Counted from the stretch's first letter, positions 7,210-15,176 are shown. The stretch is DNA of 37,445 nucleotides from Victivallales bacterium (GCA_017548425.1 JAFZAB010000029.1:1-37445), one strand, 5' to 3'. Notes: generated from the sequence alone by a model not told the origin. Made by a program: numbers and translations.

Positions 7210-8109
7210 ATGTCCAAAGTTCGTTTTGAAGGTGTGATGGCGGCGTTGCCGACGCCGTTGACCGATGACGGCGAAATCAAAATCGCCACGGTGAAGAAGC
7301 TGGTGGACCATTCGCTGGACGAAGGTCTTCACGGTTTCTACGTGACAGGCGCGACTGGCGAAGGCGTTGCGCTGTCGGCGAAAAAGCGCGAGACGATGGT
7401 GAACGCTGTCATCGAAGCAAACGCGGGCCGCGGGAAAGTCATCGTCCATATCGGAGCGATTGATCCGTATGAGGCGATGGCGTTGACGCGGCAGGCGACG
7501 GCGGCAGGAGCGGACGGTGTGTCCGCCATGCCGCCGAACTACATGTTCGAATATGCCGCAGACGAAATCGTGGACTACTACACGCGGCTGGCCGGCGAGA
7601 CGAATCTGCCGTTGTTGCTGTACGCGACGCCGAAGACGGTCGCATTGGACATCAACGGCATCATCGAACGGCTGTTGGCCGTGCCGAATATCGTCGGCGC
7701 GAAGGACACCCGTGCTAACTACTACAAAATGTGGCAGTTGAAGCAACTGAACGGCGGCGATGTGAACGTCATCAATGGGCCGGATCAGATGCTGATCTGC
7801 GGCTTGACGATGGGAGCGGACGGTGGCATTGGCGGCACATACAGCGTGATGCCGCGTTGGTTTGCCGAATTGTACAAGTCCTTCCGTTCCGGAAAGATAG
7901 ATGAAGCACGTGCCATTCAGGCAAAGATCAACCATGGTATCCATGCGTTGCATACGATAGGCCAGGGGAACGGAATCCGTGGCGTCAAAACGGCATTGAC
8001 GTTGCAGGGCTTCGACATGGGGCCCGCCATTTGTCCGGCGGCCCGCTACACAGCCGATGAGATGAAGGAATTTGCGCAAAAACTAAAAGCGGTTGGTGTG
8101 TTGCAGTAA
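7210..8109 (+). CDS. DHDPS/N-acetylneuraminate lyase family aldolase, tandem copy 2
   Basis: This 299-residue paralogue of the preceding gene keeps the family features: TGATGEG loop (46-52), Tyr138 (LLYATPK) and Schiff-base Lys165 (VGAKDT). The two copies are nearly identical around the active site (for example KDTRANYYKMWQLKQLNGG). They diverge in the C-terminal helices, with LLRLGRGNTVRSVKAAL in copy 1 against LHTIGQGNGIRGVKTAL here. YATPK here replaces YATQK in copy 1 next to the catalytic Tyr. AGGA eight bases upstream supports the start. The clean head-to-tail arrangement points to a tandem duplication, with divergence that may reflect different substrates or a hetero-oligomer. Confidence 0.85.
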   Translation: MSKVRFEGVMAALPTPLTDDGEIKIATVKKLVDHSLDEGLHGFYVTGATGEGVALSAKKRETMVNAVIEANAGRGKVIVHIGAIDPYEAMALTRQATAAGADGVSAMPPNYMFEYAADEIVDYYTRLAGETNLPLLLYATPKTVALDINGIIERLLAVPNIVGAKDTRANYYKMWQLKQLNGGDVNVINGPDQMLICGLTMGADGGIGGTYSVMPRWFAELYKSFRSGKIDEARAIQAKINHGIHALHTIGQGNGIRGVKTALTLQGFDMGPAICPAARYTADEMKEFAQKLKAVGVLQ

Positions 8110-8179
8110 GAAGGCGGTATTTTCATGTGACTGAGTCATTCTCGCAGAGAGACGGTGGAGTTTTGGGGAGAACGAAATC

Positions 8180-8845
8180 ATGGAACATCAGAACGACGAC
8201 AAGCAGACTATAGTGGTCAAGCCAGGCTCTTGGGTAATCGTCTTTTCTCCGTTCCAGAAGAAAATCTTCTGTGTATTGTTATGCTTGATTGCATTGCTGA
8301 ATATATTTATATTATATATGCAATATCATAAATGCATGGTTGAGGACAGGAAGCATCCACGCTGCCGGGAGATGGTTGATATTCCATTTACCGTTCCTGA
8401 ATGCGATCAAATATCATTTATTGTCCAACCTGAAACACGGATGACGGAACAGGAGGCGGAAGCCTTAAGTCGTTTTGTGGATTGCACTTTGACCAGTCTT
8501 GATGGCAAAGAGGTATACAATGGACAAAAAAGCTGGCGCGGTCCAGATCCAAGCTTATGTGGATGGCCGAAAAAACGTGAAAAGCGGTTCGTTTTCTCTT
8601 TTTTTACAGAAAAAAGTGGTAATGAAGGTATGAAGCTTGTGCCGCCGGGAGAATATCGTCTCTCCATTCAATATGATCAAGGAGGAAAGTATAGAAGAAT
8701 GATTGCCGAGGCTCCTGTTCAAGTTCAATGGTTTGTATGTAGTGAGAAGGAAAGTTATCAGAGCATAACAAGTAGTAGTTTTTCGTGGAACAAAGAAATG
8801 AAAATTTGGGAATATCCAGGGAGAAGCAACTTGAAGATTGATTAA
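8180..8845 (+). CDS. Unrecognised single-span membrane protein
   Basis: The 221-residue product has a short N-terminal cytoplasmic segment and one hydrophobic helix at about 31-50 (FCVLLCLIALLNIFIL). A mostly extracytoplasmic C-terminal region follows, rich in beta-prone sequence (FTVPECDQISFIV, VPPGEYRLSIQY, VQVQWFVC), which suggests an Ig- or carboxypeptidase-regulatory-like sandwich. Several Cys residues are present outside the helix. The start has GGGGAG upstream. The gene and the next one are clearly more AT-rich than their neighbours and share no obvious function with the aldolases before them. I do not recognise a family. Confidence 0.7.
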   Translation: MEHQNDDKQTIVVKPGSWVIVFSPFQKKIFCVLLCLIALLNIFILYMQYHKCMVEDRKHPRCREMVDIPFTVPECDQISFIVQPETRMTEQEAEALSRFVDCTLTSLDGKEVYNGQKSWRGPDPSLCGWPKKREKRFVFSFFTEKSGNEGMKLVPPGEYRLSIQYDQGGKYRRMIAEAPVQVQWFVCSEKESYQSITSSSFSWNKEMKIWEYPGRSNLKID

Positions 8846-9054
8846 CTATTCAGGCTATATAGAAGTGAAGAAGATGACGGATGGGGAGGTTGAAAAGGCG
8901 TTGGCTTCATGCAGTCTCTTGCAAAGGCAAAGGCAGGAACAAAGACAGCTTGTGGACGCTTCCTTCTAGTAAAAAGTTGACTTGCCCAAAACGAATCCAT
9001 GAAGGTAAGTACCTTGATCATAATGATAAACGATGGATTCAAGTTAAAAGAAAA

Positions 9055-9324
9055 ATGAAAAATTGTGCAAATTGCGGACAATTAATTGCAAAAGACGGAG
9101 GGTATAAGGGTTTTCTTCATACTTACAGGGCTTTTTGTTGTAAAGACTGTTATAAAGCATATAAAGAAAAGTACAAGTGGTTTACCAGATGGGAAAGAAT
9201 CAAACTTAGTTTTGTCATTTGTTTTTTTATCATTCTATTAATTATATTCTTTGAAAGTGGTAAAAGTAATAAGAAAAATGACAATGGAAATAATGGTTCT
9301 ATGACAGAACAAGTTCGAGAATAG
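9055..9324 (+). CDS. Small zinc-ribbon membrane protein of unknown function
   Basis: From ATG at 9055 the product has 89 residues. An N-terminal Cys pair (CANC) and a second cluster (CCKDC) about 25 residues later could bind one zinc ion. A charged stretch (KAYKEKYKWFTRWERIK) comes before a C-terminal hydrophobic helix (LSFVICFFIILLIIFF), with an Asn/Lys-rich tail. The frame is open from an earlier ATG at 8881 (147 residues), but the added part is Lys/Arg-rich and shows no domain, so I prefer the shorter form. In another frame, ATG at 8873 gives a 31-residue coding-like peptide that stops at 8968, so 8870-9054 may be a decayed gene. The sequence is AT-rich like the gene before it. Confidence 0.5.
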   Translation: MKNCANCGQLIAKDGGYKGFLHTYRAFCCKDCYKAYKEKYKWFTRWERIKLSFVICFFIILLIIFFESGKSNKKNDNGNNGSMTEQVRE

Positions 9325-9356
9325 TTGTTAATGACCGTGGGAAGAAAAAAGAAAGA

Positions 9357-9404
9357 AAAAGGCCGATGATTGGAAACTTCAGGAATCCATGCCATCGGCC
9401 TTTT
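9357..9404. terminator. Bidirectional terminator between convergent genes
   Basis: AAAAGGCCGATG (9357-9368) pairs with CATCGGCCTTTT (9393-9404), a 12-bp stem with A and T runs at both ends. It separates the plus-strand small membrane protein from pheS on the minus strand. Confidence 0.85.
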
Positions 9405-9432
9405 GAATTTATGAATGTTGGCGTTGCCGCAA

Positions 9433-10476
9433 TCAGAACTGCTGGAGGAAGCGGACATCGTTGTCGTAGAGGAGACGGAGGTCGTTGATGCCGTAGCGGA
9501 TCATCGCAAGACGTTCGATACCAAGGCCGAAGGCGAAGCCGGAAACAGCTTCGGGATCGTAGCCGACGTTCTGGAAGACGGCGGGATTCACGATGCCCGC
9601 GCCGCCGATTTCAATCCAGCCGGAGCCTTTGCAGACGCGGCAGCCCGCGCCGCCGCAGACCATGCAGCTGGCATCGGCTTCGACGGACGGTTCGGTGAAG
9701 GGGAAGTGATGCGGGCGGAAACGGATTTTCGTCTTGTCGCCGAACATGTCGCGGGCGAAGGAGGCGAGAACGCCTTTCAAATCGGCCAAAGAGACGTGTT
9801 CATCGACATACAGGCCTTCGATCTGGTGGAAGGACATGCCGTGCGTTGCGTCCGGCGTGTCGCGGCGATAGCAGCGGCCGGGGCAGATGATGCGGATCGG
9901 CGGTTTCTGCGACATCATCGTACGAATCTGCACGTCAGACGTTTGCGAACGAAGAAGGATCGTGTTCTTGTCGAGATAGTCGCACTTGTCCAGATTGAAA
10001 TAGAACTGGTCTTCGGGGGAGCGCGACGGATGGTCCATAGGGGCGTTCAACGCGTCGAAATTGTCCCATACGGTGTCGATGTCCGGGCCGTCCGCGACGA
10101 TGAAACCCATGCGGCGGAAGATGGCGACGGCGGCGTCCATGACAAGGAAAACGGGATGCTTGTGGCCGATTTCGGGCTTGCGTCCAGGCAGCGAGAGGTC
10201 GAGTGCGTTCTTCTCTTCCTTTTTCTGCTTGAGCTGGTCGGCGCGGTCGTCGAAAGCCTTCTGGATGGCGTTTTTGACGGCGTTGAGCGTCTTGCCGACG
10301 GCGGGTTTTTCTTCCGGCGGGACGGTTCCGAGCTTGGACATCAAGGCGGGAAGGGAGCCTTTCCGGCCGATGTATTTGGCGCGGACCGCTTCGAAGGACT
10401 GTTCGTCGTTGATGGTCTGGATTTCCGCCAGGGCTTGGTCCTGAACGGCGAGAAGTTGTTGTTCGAGTTCCGTCAT
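9433..10476 (-). CDS. pheS: Phenylalanine--tRNA ligase alpha subunit
   Basis: The 347-residue product has the normal length of bacterial PheS. The N-terminal coiled coil (1-90) binds tRNA-Phe. The catalytic class II core follows, with SFHQIEGL (215-222), which lies in the phenylalanine-binding region, and motif 3 in SGFAFGLGIERLAMIRYGI (312-330). A Cys cluster, CMVCGGAGCRVC (271-282), is the form found in many bacterial PheS proteins. PheS pairs with PheT as a heterotetramer that charges tRNA-Phe. No pheT lies downstream, where it commonly sits; instead the gene ends at a terminator. Upstream on the same strand are an RluA-type synthase and lysC, so it may be the last gene of a three-gene unit. 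Confidence 0.97.
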   Translation of the reverse strand: MTELEQQLLAVQDQALAEIQTINDEQSFEAVRAKYIGRKGSLPALMSKLGTVPPEEKPAVGKTLNAVKNAIQKAFDDRADQLKQKKEEKNALDLSLPGRKPEIGHKHPVFLVMDAAVAIFRRMGFIVADGPDIDTVWDNFDALNAPMDHPSRSPEDQFYFNLDKCDYLDKNTILLRSQTSDVQIRTMMSQKPPIRIICPGRCYRRDTPDATHGMSFHQIEGLYVDEHVSLADLKGVLASFARDMFGDKTKIRFRPHHFPFTEPSVEADASCMVCGGAGCRVCKGSGWIEIGGAGIVNPAVFQNVGYDPEAVSGFAFGLGIERLAMIRYGINDLRLLYDNDVRFLQQF

Positions 10477-10504
10477 GGTGATTTCCGGTGTTTATGATAA
10501 TAGG

Positions 10505-11143
10505 TTATAGTGTATGTTTCGCTTCGAACGTGATGGGTTCTTTCGTGATTGGATGCAAGATGGTGAGGCTTGCATGCTGGAGGGCGACGGCGCCGTTTTT
10601 GTATGGTTCGCGCGAACCATAGCGTTCGTCACCGACAATTGGGCAGCCTGCGTGGGCGAGCTGTGCGCGAATCTGGTGGTAACGGCCTGTTTCAAGCTGT
10701 ATTTCAAGCAATGAATGACCGTCCGGACGCGTTTCGAGCAGGCGGTAGCGGAGCGTCGCGCGTTTGGCACCGTCGCTTCCGGGGGAGGCGACGACCGCCT
10801 TGAAGTCGTCATGAATCAGCCAGTCTTCGAGAACGCCTTCGTCTTTGGGCATCCGCCCTGTGACGAGAGCGCGGTAGATCTTGCGGCAGGAGCCGTTGCG
10901 GATCTGCTCTGTAAGGCGCGACAGCGCCTTGGACGTCCGCGCGAAGAGGACGATGCCGCAGGCCTGCTTGTCGATGCGGTGGACGGCTTCTAGGAAGACG
11001 TTGCCTGGTTTGTGGAACTCGTTTTTGATGAACAACTTGGCTTGTGCCTCCAGACTGTCGCGCTCCGTTCCTGACGGCTGCGTCAGGAGGTTGTGCGGCT
11101 TGTCTGCTGCAAGCAGGTGGTTGTCTATAAAAACAATTTCCAT
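10505..11143 (-). CDS. RluA-family pseudouridine synthase
   Basis: The 212-residue product is a single-domain RluA-type enzyme without an S4 RNA-binding domain. Motif II is HRIDKQACGIVLFART (55-70) with catalytic Asp58. The usual Leu after Arg is Ile, and Thr-Ser is Ala-Cys, giving RIDKQACG where RLDKxTSG is typical. Motif III is ETGRYHQIRAQLAHAGCPIVGD. It converts specific uridines of rRNA or tRNA to pseudouridine; the short form resembles TruC or RluA, and the target is not predictable. The gene lies 28 bases upstream of pheS and downstream of lysC on the same strand. Confidence 0.92.
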   Translation of the reverse strand: MEIVFIDNHLLAADKPHNLLTQPSGTERDSLEAQAKLFIKNEFHKPGNVFLEAVHRIDKQACGIVLFARTSKALSRLTEQIRNGSCRKIYRALVTGRMPKDEGVLEDWLIHDDFKAVVASPGSDGAKRATLRYRLLETRPDGHSLLEIQLETGRYHQIRAQLAHAGCPIVGDERYGSREPYKNGAVALQHASLTILHPITKEPITFEAKHTL

Positions 11144-11165
11144 GGGAAGCCGCTGAAGGCGGCGC

Positions 11166-11200
11166 TGATGGCTTATGGCTTATGGCCTATGGCTTATAGG
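11166..11200. repeat. TATGGCT/ATGGCCT word array
   Basis: ATGGCTT, ATGGCTT, ATGGCCT and ATGGCTTATAGG occur in a row. Related words occur at 763-777 and in inverse orientation at 32690-32720. It lies between lysC and the RluA-type gene. Confidence 0.7.
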
Positions 11201-11220
11201 ATTGCCGCGCGGTGCGCGGC

Positions 11221-11280
11221 GGTCGCGCAGGAGCGCGCCCCTCCCGTTATGGTCGCGCAGGAGCGCGACCCTCCCGTTAT
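11221..11280. repeat. REP-like direct tandem pair, copy 4
   Basis: There are two 30-base units, 11221-11250 and 11251-11280, identical except for one base (GCGCGC versus GCGCGA). Each can form a GGTCGCGC..GCGCGACC hairpin. The second unit contains the stop codon of lysC (minus strand, complement of 11277-11279). A third weaker palindrome, GCCGCGCGGTGCGCGGC, comes just before it (11204-11220). Confidence 0.85.
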
Positions 11281-12683
11281 TTTTGCAGGTCTTCGACGAA
11301 GGCTTTGTGGAGGGCCTGCTGGGCTTTCTCAAAGTCTTCGCGATCAACGACGAACTGCATGTTGACCTGCCGCGTCGATTGGACGAGCGCCTGGACGTTG
11401 ATGTTCGCGGTGTGGAGGGCGTTCGCGGCGCGCGACAGGAAGCCCGGAATGCTCATGTTCGTTCCGATGACGGAGACGATCGCCGTGTCAAACGTGCGGA
11501 TCTGGGCGTTGGGGAACGACTCGCGGAGAAGCTCCAGGCATTCTTCAAGGCGCGGATTCTTCTGGGGTACGAAGATCGTGATCGTGTTGGCGTTCGTCGT
11601 CTTGGCGATGTAGCTGATACGCGTGTCGTACATGGCTTTCATGAGCGTGTAGTCGTAACCGACTTTGCCGACCATTTCCGGATCCATGACTTCAATGGCT
11701 TCGACGTCTTTTCGACCGCAGATCATTTCGACGTGCGGCGTGGGGGAGACGTAGTCGCGGGAGATGAGCGTTCCGGGATGGTCCGGATCGAAGGCGTTTT
11801 TGACGCGGATCGGAATGTTCATGTATTCCATCTCCTTGGCGGCTTTGGAGTGGATGGCCTCCATGTCGAGATCGGAGAGCTGGTCGGCGATGTCGAAATT
11901 GGTGTGGCCGATGACCTTCACTTTGTCTTCGCCGATGATCTTCGGATCGGCCGTGCAGAGATGGTATTCCTTATGGATGATGCCTTCGCGGGCGCCTGTG
12001 ACGACGGCGACCTTCGAGAACGTGATCTCGGAATAGCCGCGGTCGAAACGCGTCATGATGCCTTCGTCGTATTTGACATAGCCTGTGACGATTGGCATGG
12101 AGGTGGAGATGTCGATGCCTTCGAAGCCGCGGCGAACCGCCTTGTCGAAAGTCATCTGCTCTTTTTTCATCCAGCCGGTCAAATCGACGAAAATGGCGTT
12201 GATGCCGTGTTTTTTCAGAATCAGGACGGAATTGTGGGCGGAATGGGCCTCGCCGACGGCGGCGAGCATTTCACGCGTCGGAAGGAGATAGCCGTCCATG
12301 TTGAACTGGCCGTATGTGCGGAGCTTCTTGAGGTCGAGGAGGCAGTCGCGGATGCCGTCGAGGCGTTCGTTGACGAATTTGTCCGCCGCGTCCAGATCGA
12401 GTCCAAGATCCGTGAACGTGCGGTTGAGGCGGAGCATTTCCGAGCGGACGGCTTCAAGAGCGTCCTGCCAGCCGTCGTCGTCCCGTGCGAATTTGCCATA
12501 GACGCCGGGGGCGCCGTTCTTCTTGTTTTCGAGCAGGAGGTTGGTGATGCCGCCGTACGCGGAGACGATGAAGATGCGGTTGTAAAGTTCGGATGGCTGG
12601 CGGTGGCCGATAATGACGTTCTGGAGAATTTCTCCGAAGCGTGTCATGGAGGTGCCGCCGATTTTTTCTACTGTATGGGCCAT
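11277..12683 (-). CDS. lysC: Aspartate kinase
   Basis: The 468-residue product opens with HTVEKIGGTSM, the amino-acid kinase signature (Lys7 to Ser12). It continues through the kinase domain, including GYSEITFSKVAVVTGA, into a C-terminal regulatory region (about 320-468) with ACT-like repeats such as FDTAIVSVIGTNM and INVQALVQSTRQVNMQFVVD. It phosphorylates aspartate, the first step to lysine, threonine, methionine and diaminopimelate. AGGAG upstream supports the start. The N-terminus and the segment YNRIFIVSAYGG resemble, as I recall them, the aspartate kinases associated with ectoine clusters (Ask_Ect), though no ectABC is nearby. The gene is divergent from ptsH and upstream of the RluA-type gene and pheS. 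Confidence 0.93.
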   Translation of the reverse strand: MAHTVEKIGGTSMTRFGEILQNVIIGHRQPSELYNRIFIVSAYGGITNLLLENKKNGAPGVYGKFARDDDGWQDALEAVRSEMLRLNRTFTDLGLDLDAADKFVNERLDGIRDCLLDLKKLRTYGQFNMDGYLLPTREMLAAVGEAHSAHNSVLILKKHGINAIFVDLTGWMKKEQMTFDKAVRRGFEGIDISTSMPIVTGYVKYDEGIMTRFDRGYSEITFSKVAVVTGAREGIIHKEYHLCTADPKIIGEDKVKVIGHTNFDIADQLSDLDMEAIHSKAAKEMEYMNIPIRVKNAFDPDHPGTLISRDYVSPTPHVEMICGRKDVEAIEVMDPEMVGKVGYDYTLMKAMYDTRISYIAKTTNANTITIFVPQKNPRLEECLELLRESFPNAQIRTFDTAIVSVIGTNMSIPGFLSRAANALHTANINVQALVQSTRQVNMQFVVDREDFEKAQQALHKAFVEDLQK

Positions 12684-12988
12684 AGCTGTCCTGCTCCTGC
12701 TTGTTTCGACAAAGAAAGGGATTGGATTCCCTTTCGGAATGCGGTTGCGGCGACATGCGCCGTGTGCAAGTAAAAATATTTAATGTAAGTATTTGACGGA
12801 GAAAATCAAGTTAGCCGAAGATGATGTTGTGTCGTGCATGCGTGGAAAGCGTCTGGAAGGCGACGGTATCTTGAAAAAAAGCGTTTGAAGATTACATTAA
12901 TATGGTAAAGAAGAGCGGAAGGTGCGGATATTGCTGCCACCGCCCGAAAGGGCGCCTGGGGCATTTGCTTCAGGCCGGAGAGGTCAGG
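12684..12988. promoter_or_regulatory. Divergent lysC/ptsH control region with candidate ptsH promoter
   Basis: This 305-base gene-free stretch separates divergent lysC and ptsH. A candidate promoter for ptsHI is TTGAAA (12871-12876) and TACATT (12893-12898) with 16 bases between. A small GNRA-type hairpin, CGCCC-GAAA-GGGCG (12941-12954), lies in the expected leader, and GGAGAGG precedes the ptsH start. An open frame from ATG 12902 runs into ptsH but has no ribosome binding site. No clear lysC promoter was found. Confidence 0.4.
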
Positions 12989-13279
12989 ATGACACAAGAG
13001 ACCGCAGATAAGACATATAGTGCAGAAATCATCGTGCAGGACCGCCGTGGTTTGCATTTGCGTTGCGCAAGCGAACTGGCGAGGCTGGCATGTAGTTTTT
13101 CGTCCGCGTTGCATTTGACGAACGGCAAGCGGACGGCGGATGTGAAGAGCATGCTGGGGCTGATTACGCTGGCGGCCGTGAGAGGAAGCCATCTTCAGTT
13201 GACGGCGCAGGGGAATGACGCGGCGGAGGCTGTTTCCGCCGTTTGCAATTATTTCACGCAGTTAGGCAAGGAGATATGA
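12989..13279 (+). CDS. ptsH: HPr-like phosphocarrier protein of the PTS
   Basis: From ATG 12989 the product is 96 residues, close to the usual HPr length. GGAGAGG five bases upstream decides this start over an in-frame ATG at 12902. The phosphorylatable His23 sits in GLHLRCAS, equivalent to GLHARPA in E. coli HPr, with Cys replacing the usual Pro. Ser54 in KSMLGL occupies the place of Ser46, the target of HPr kinase in organisms that have it, and the 31-residue spacing between His and Ser is conserved. HPr takes phosphate from enzyme I and passes it to EII permeases or regulators. The ptsI gene starts five bases after the stop. No EII gene is in the window. Confidence 0.92.
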   Translation: MTQETADKTYSAEIIVQDRRGLHLRCASELARLACSFSSALHLTNGKRTADVKSMLGLITLAAVRGSHLQLTAQGNDAAEAVSAVCNYFTQLGKEI

Positions 13280-13283
13280 CATT

Positions 13284-15095
13284 GTGAGCGCCCAGGCGGA
13301 ACCAGTGCTGAAAAAGGCGGGCTGTGAACGGCTGCAGGGCACGGGCGTGTCTGAAGGGTTGGTTGTCGGCAACGCATTCCGTGTGGACCATGGTTCCTAC
13401 GTCATGCCGGATCGTCGGATCCAGCCTTCGGAAGTCGGAGCGGAGCTGGATAAGCTTCACCGCGCCATGGAGATGTCGAAGAAGCAGTTGGATGATGTCC
13501 GCCAGAATTTGGCGAAGACGCTTGGGGCGGACCATGCGGAGATATTCGACGGATACATGATGATCGTCGATGATCCCGCGCTTACCAATCTTGCGCGGAA
13601 GATCATGGAAAAGGAGCTGTGCTGCGTCGAGAAGGCGTTTTCAGCGGCCATCGATTCGTTCTGCAAGGAGATGGACAAGCTGGAGGACGAATATCTGCGC
13701 GAACGTTCGGCGGACATACGGGACGTCGGCGAACGTATTTTACGGAATTTGATTGGCGAAGTCGTTGATGCGCCGTTGCTTCCGCCGTCTGATGGCGCGG
13801 AGCCGGAGCATTGGGTCGTCATTGCGGACGATTTGTCGCCCAGCACGGCGGCGCGCATGAATCCGGAGCGTGTGGCGGCGTTTTTGACGAGCACCGGCAG
13901 CCGTACAAGCCATACGGCGATTTTGGCGCGCGCACTCGGCATTCCCGCCGTGGTGGCCGTCAACAAACAGAGCCTGGACGCGATTGAAGACGGGACGTTG
14001 TTGGCGTTGGACGGCACGGCGGGCGAAGTGTATGTCCGTCCGGATGAACAAGTTCTGCGTATTTTTGATGAACGCCGCGAAGCGCAGGAGGCGTTGCTGA
14101 ACCACTACAAGGCGGAAAGCAACTATCCTGTGGAGACGTTGGACGGCTACCAGGCGTGTCTGGTGGCGAACGTCGAATTGCCGAGCGAGGCGTTGAGCGT
14201 CCGTCAACGCCATAATGTCGGTATCGGTCTGTTCCGTACGGAATTTCTGTTCATCAACGGGATGAACCTTCTGGACGAAGAGGAGCAGTTCAAAGCGTAC
14301 AAGAGCACGGCGGAGGCCGTGAAACCGTATTCCGTGATTTTCAGAACGCTGGATATCGGCGGCGACAAGTTCCTCAGCCAGTTGAAGATGCCACATGAAC
14401 TGAATCCTTTCATGGGCATGCGCGCCATCCGTTTTTCATTGAGCCAGCCGACCATTTTCAAGACGCAGCTGCGGGCGATCCTGCGGGCGAGCGCGTTCGG
14501 AAAAGTGCGCGTCATGTTCCCGATGATCAGCACGTTGGAGGAGCTTGAGAAGGCGTTGCGCATTCTGGACGAAGTGAAGGCCGAATTGAAGCGCGACCAT
14601 ATCGAATTCAACGACCAGATGGACGTCGGTTGCATGATTGAAGTTCCTGCGGCGGCGATGCTTGCGGAAAAACTGCTGAAGCATCTGACGTTCTTCAGCT
14701 TGGGAACAAACGACTTGGTGCAGTATTCGCTGGCGGTTGACCGCTCGAATCCGCACATCGGTTATCTCTATCAGCCGGCCCATCCGTCCATCATCCGCAT
14801 GATGAAAAATGTCGTCGATGTGGCGTTGTCGAATGACAAATGGGTCAGCGTCTGCGGTGAAATGGGCGGTGAATGCCTTTACACGCCGTTGATTCTGGGG
14901 CTTGGCATCCATGAATTGAGTATGAGCCCTGTGTCGCTGCCGTCTGTCCGCATGGTGATCCGTAGTATCAAGATGCATGAGGCGGAAGATCTTGTGAATT
15001 ATTCTCTTGGTTGCGGAAGCGCCTTTGAGGTGCAGGAGGAATGCAAGCGTTTCCTGCAGCGTGTCTGTCCGGAGCTGGTCACGAAAAATGTTTGA
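13284..15095 (+). CDS. ptsI: PTS enzyme I (phosphoenolpyruvate-protein phosphotransferase)
   Basis: The 603-residue product has the enzyme I layout. The N-terminal HPr-binding/phosphohistidine domain carries His210 in GSRTSHTAILARALG. A C-terminal PEP-binding TIM barrel contains GLFRTEFL (315-322) with Arg318, TNDLVQYS (475-482) and the active-site Cys524 in VCGEMGGE. It uses PEP to phosphorylate HPr. The start is GTG at 13284, with AAGGAG ten bases upstream overlapping the end of ptsH, so the two are co-translated. The extended N-terminus (about 15 residues before GTGVSEG) is longer than in E. coli. A strong terminator follows. With no permease genes in view, the pair may be part of a regulatory PTS; that is inference. 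Confidence 0.96.
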   Translation: MSAQAEPVLKKAGCERLQGTGVSEGLVVGNAFRVDHGSYVMPDRRIQPSEVGAELDKLHRAMEMSKKQLDDVRQNLAKTLGADHAEIFDGYMMIVDDPALTNLARKIMEKELCCVEKAFSAAIDSFCKEMDKLEDEYLRERSADIRDVGERILRNLIGEVVDAPLLPPSDGAEPEHWVVIADDLSPSTAARMNPERVAAFLTSTGSRTSHTAILARALGIPAVVAVNKQSLDAIEDGTLLALDGTAGEVYVRPDEQVLRIFDERREAQEALLNHYKAESNYPVETLDGYQACLVANVELPSEALSVRQRHNVGIGLFRTEFLFINGMNLLDEEEQFKAYKSTAEAVKPYSVIFRTLDIGGDKFLSQLKMPHELNPFMGMRAIRFSLSQPTIFKTQLRAILRASAFGKVRVMFPMISTLEELEKALRILDEVKAELKRDHIEFNDQMDVGCMIEVPAAAMLAEKLLKHLTFFSLGTNDLVQYSLAVDRSNPHIGYLYQPAHPSIIRMMKNVVDVALSNDKWVSVCGEMGGECLYTPLILGLGIHELSMSPVSLPSVRMVIRSIKMHEAEDLVNYSLGCGSAFEVQEECKRFLQRVCPELVTKNV

Positions 15096-15101
15096 TTTGG
15101 C

Positions 15102-15137
15102 GCGGAACCGCCTGATGCGGTTCCGCGGCGTTTTTTT
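15102..15137 (+). terminator. Rho-independent terminator after ptsI
   Basis: GCGGAACCGC (15102-15111) pairs with GCGGTTCCGC (15117-15126) around loop CTGAT. It is followed by GGCG and seven T residues (15131-15137). Confidence 0.9.
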
Positions 15138-15176
15138 GAATCAACACGATGACCATAGTCGAAAGAGGAGCGAAAC

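Noticed and set aside
6201-8079. Two long minus-strand open frames opposite the aldolase copies
   Set aside because: Both resemble each other only because the aldolase genes are duplicated; the products are His/Gln/Arg-rich without recognisable domains.
9415-10497. A 360-residue plus-strand open frame opposite pheS
   Set aside because: PheS on the minus strand is certain, and the opposite frame gives a low-complexity, Val/Asp-rich product without motifs.
11175-12773. A 532-residue plus-strand open frame opposite lysC
   Set aside because: It mirrors lysC, whose motifs are clear on the minus strand. The frame is open only because of the third-position bias of lysC codons, and it has no domain of its own.
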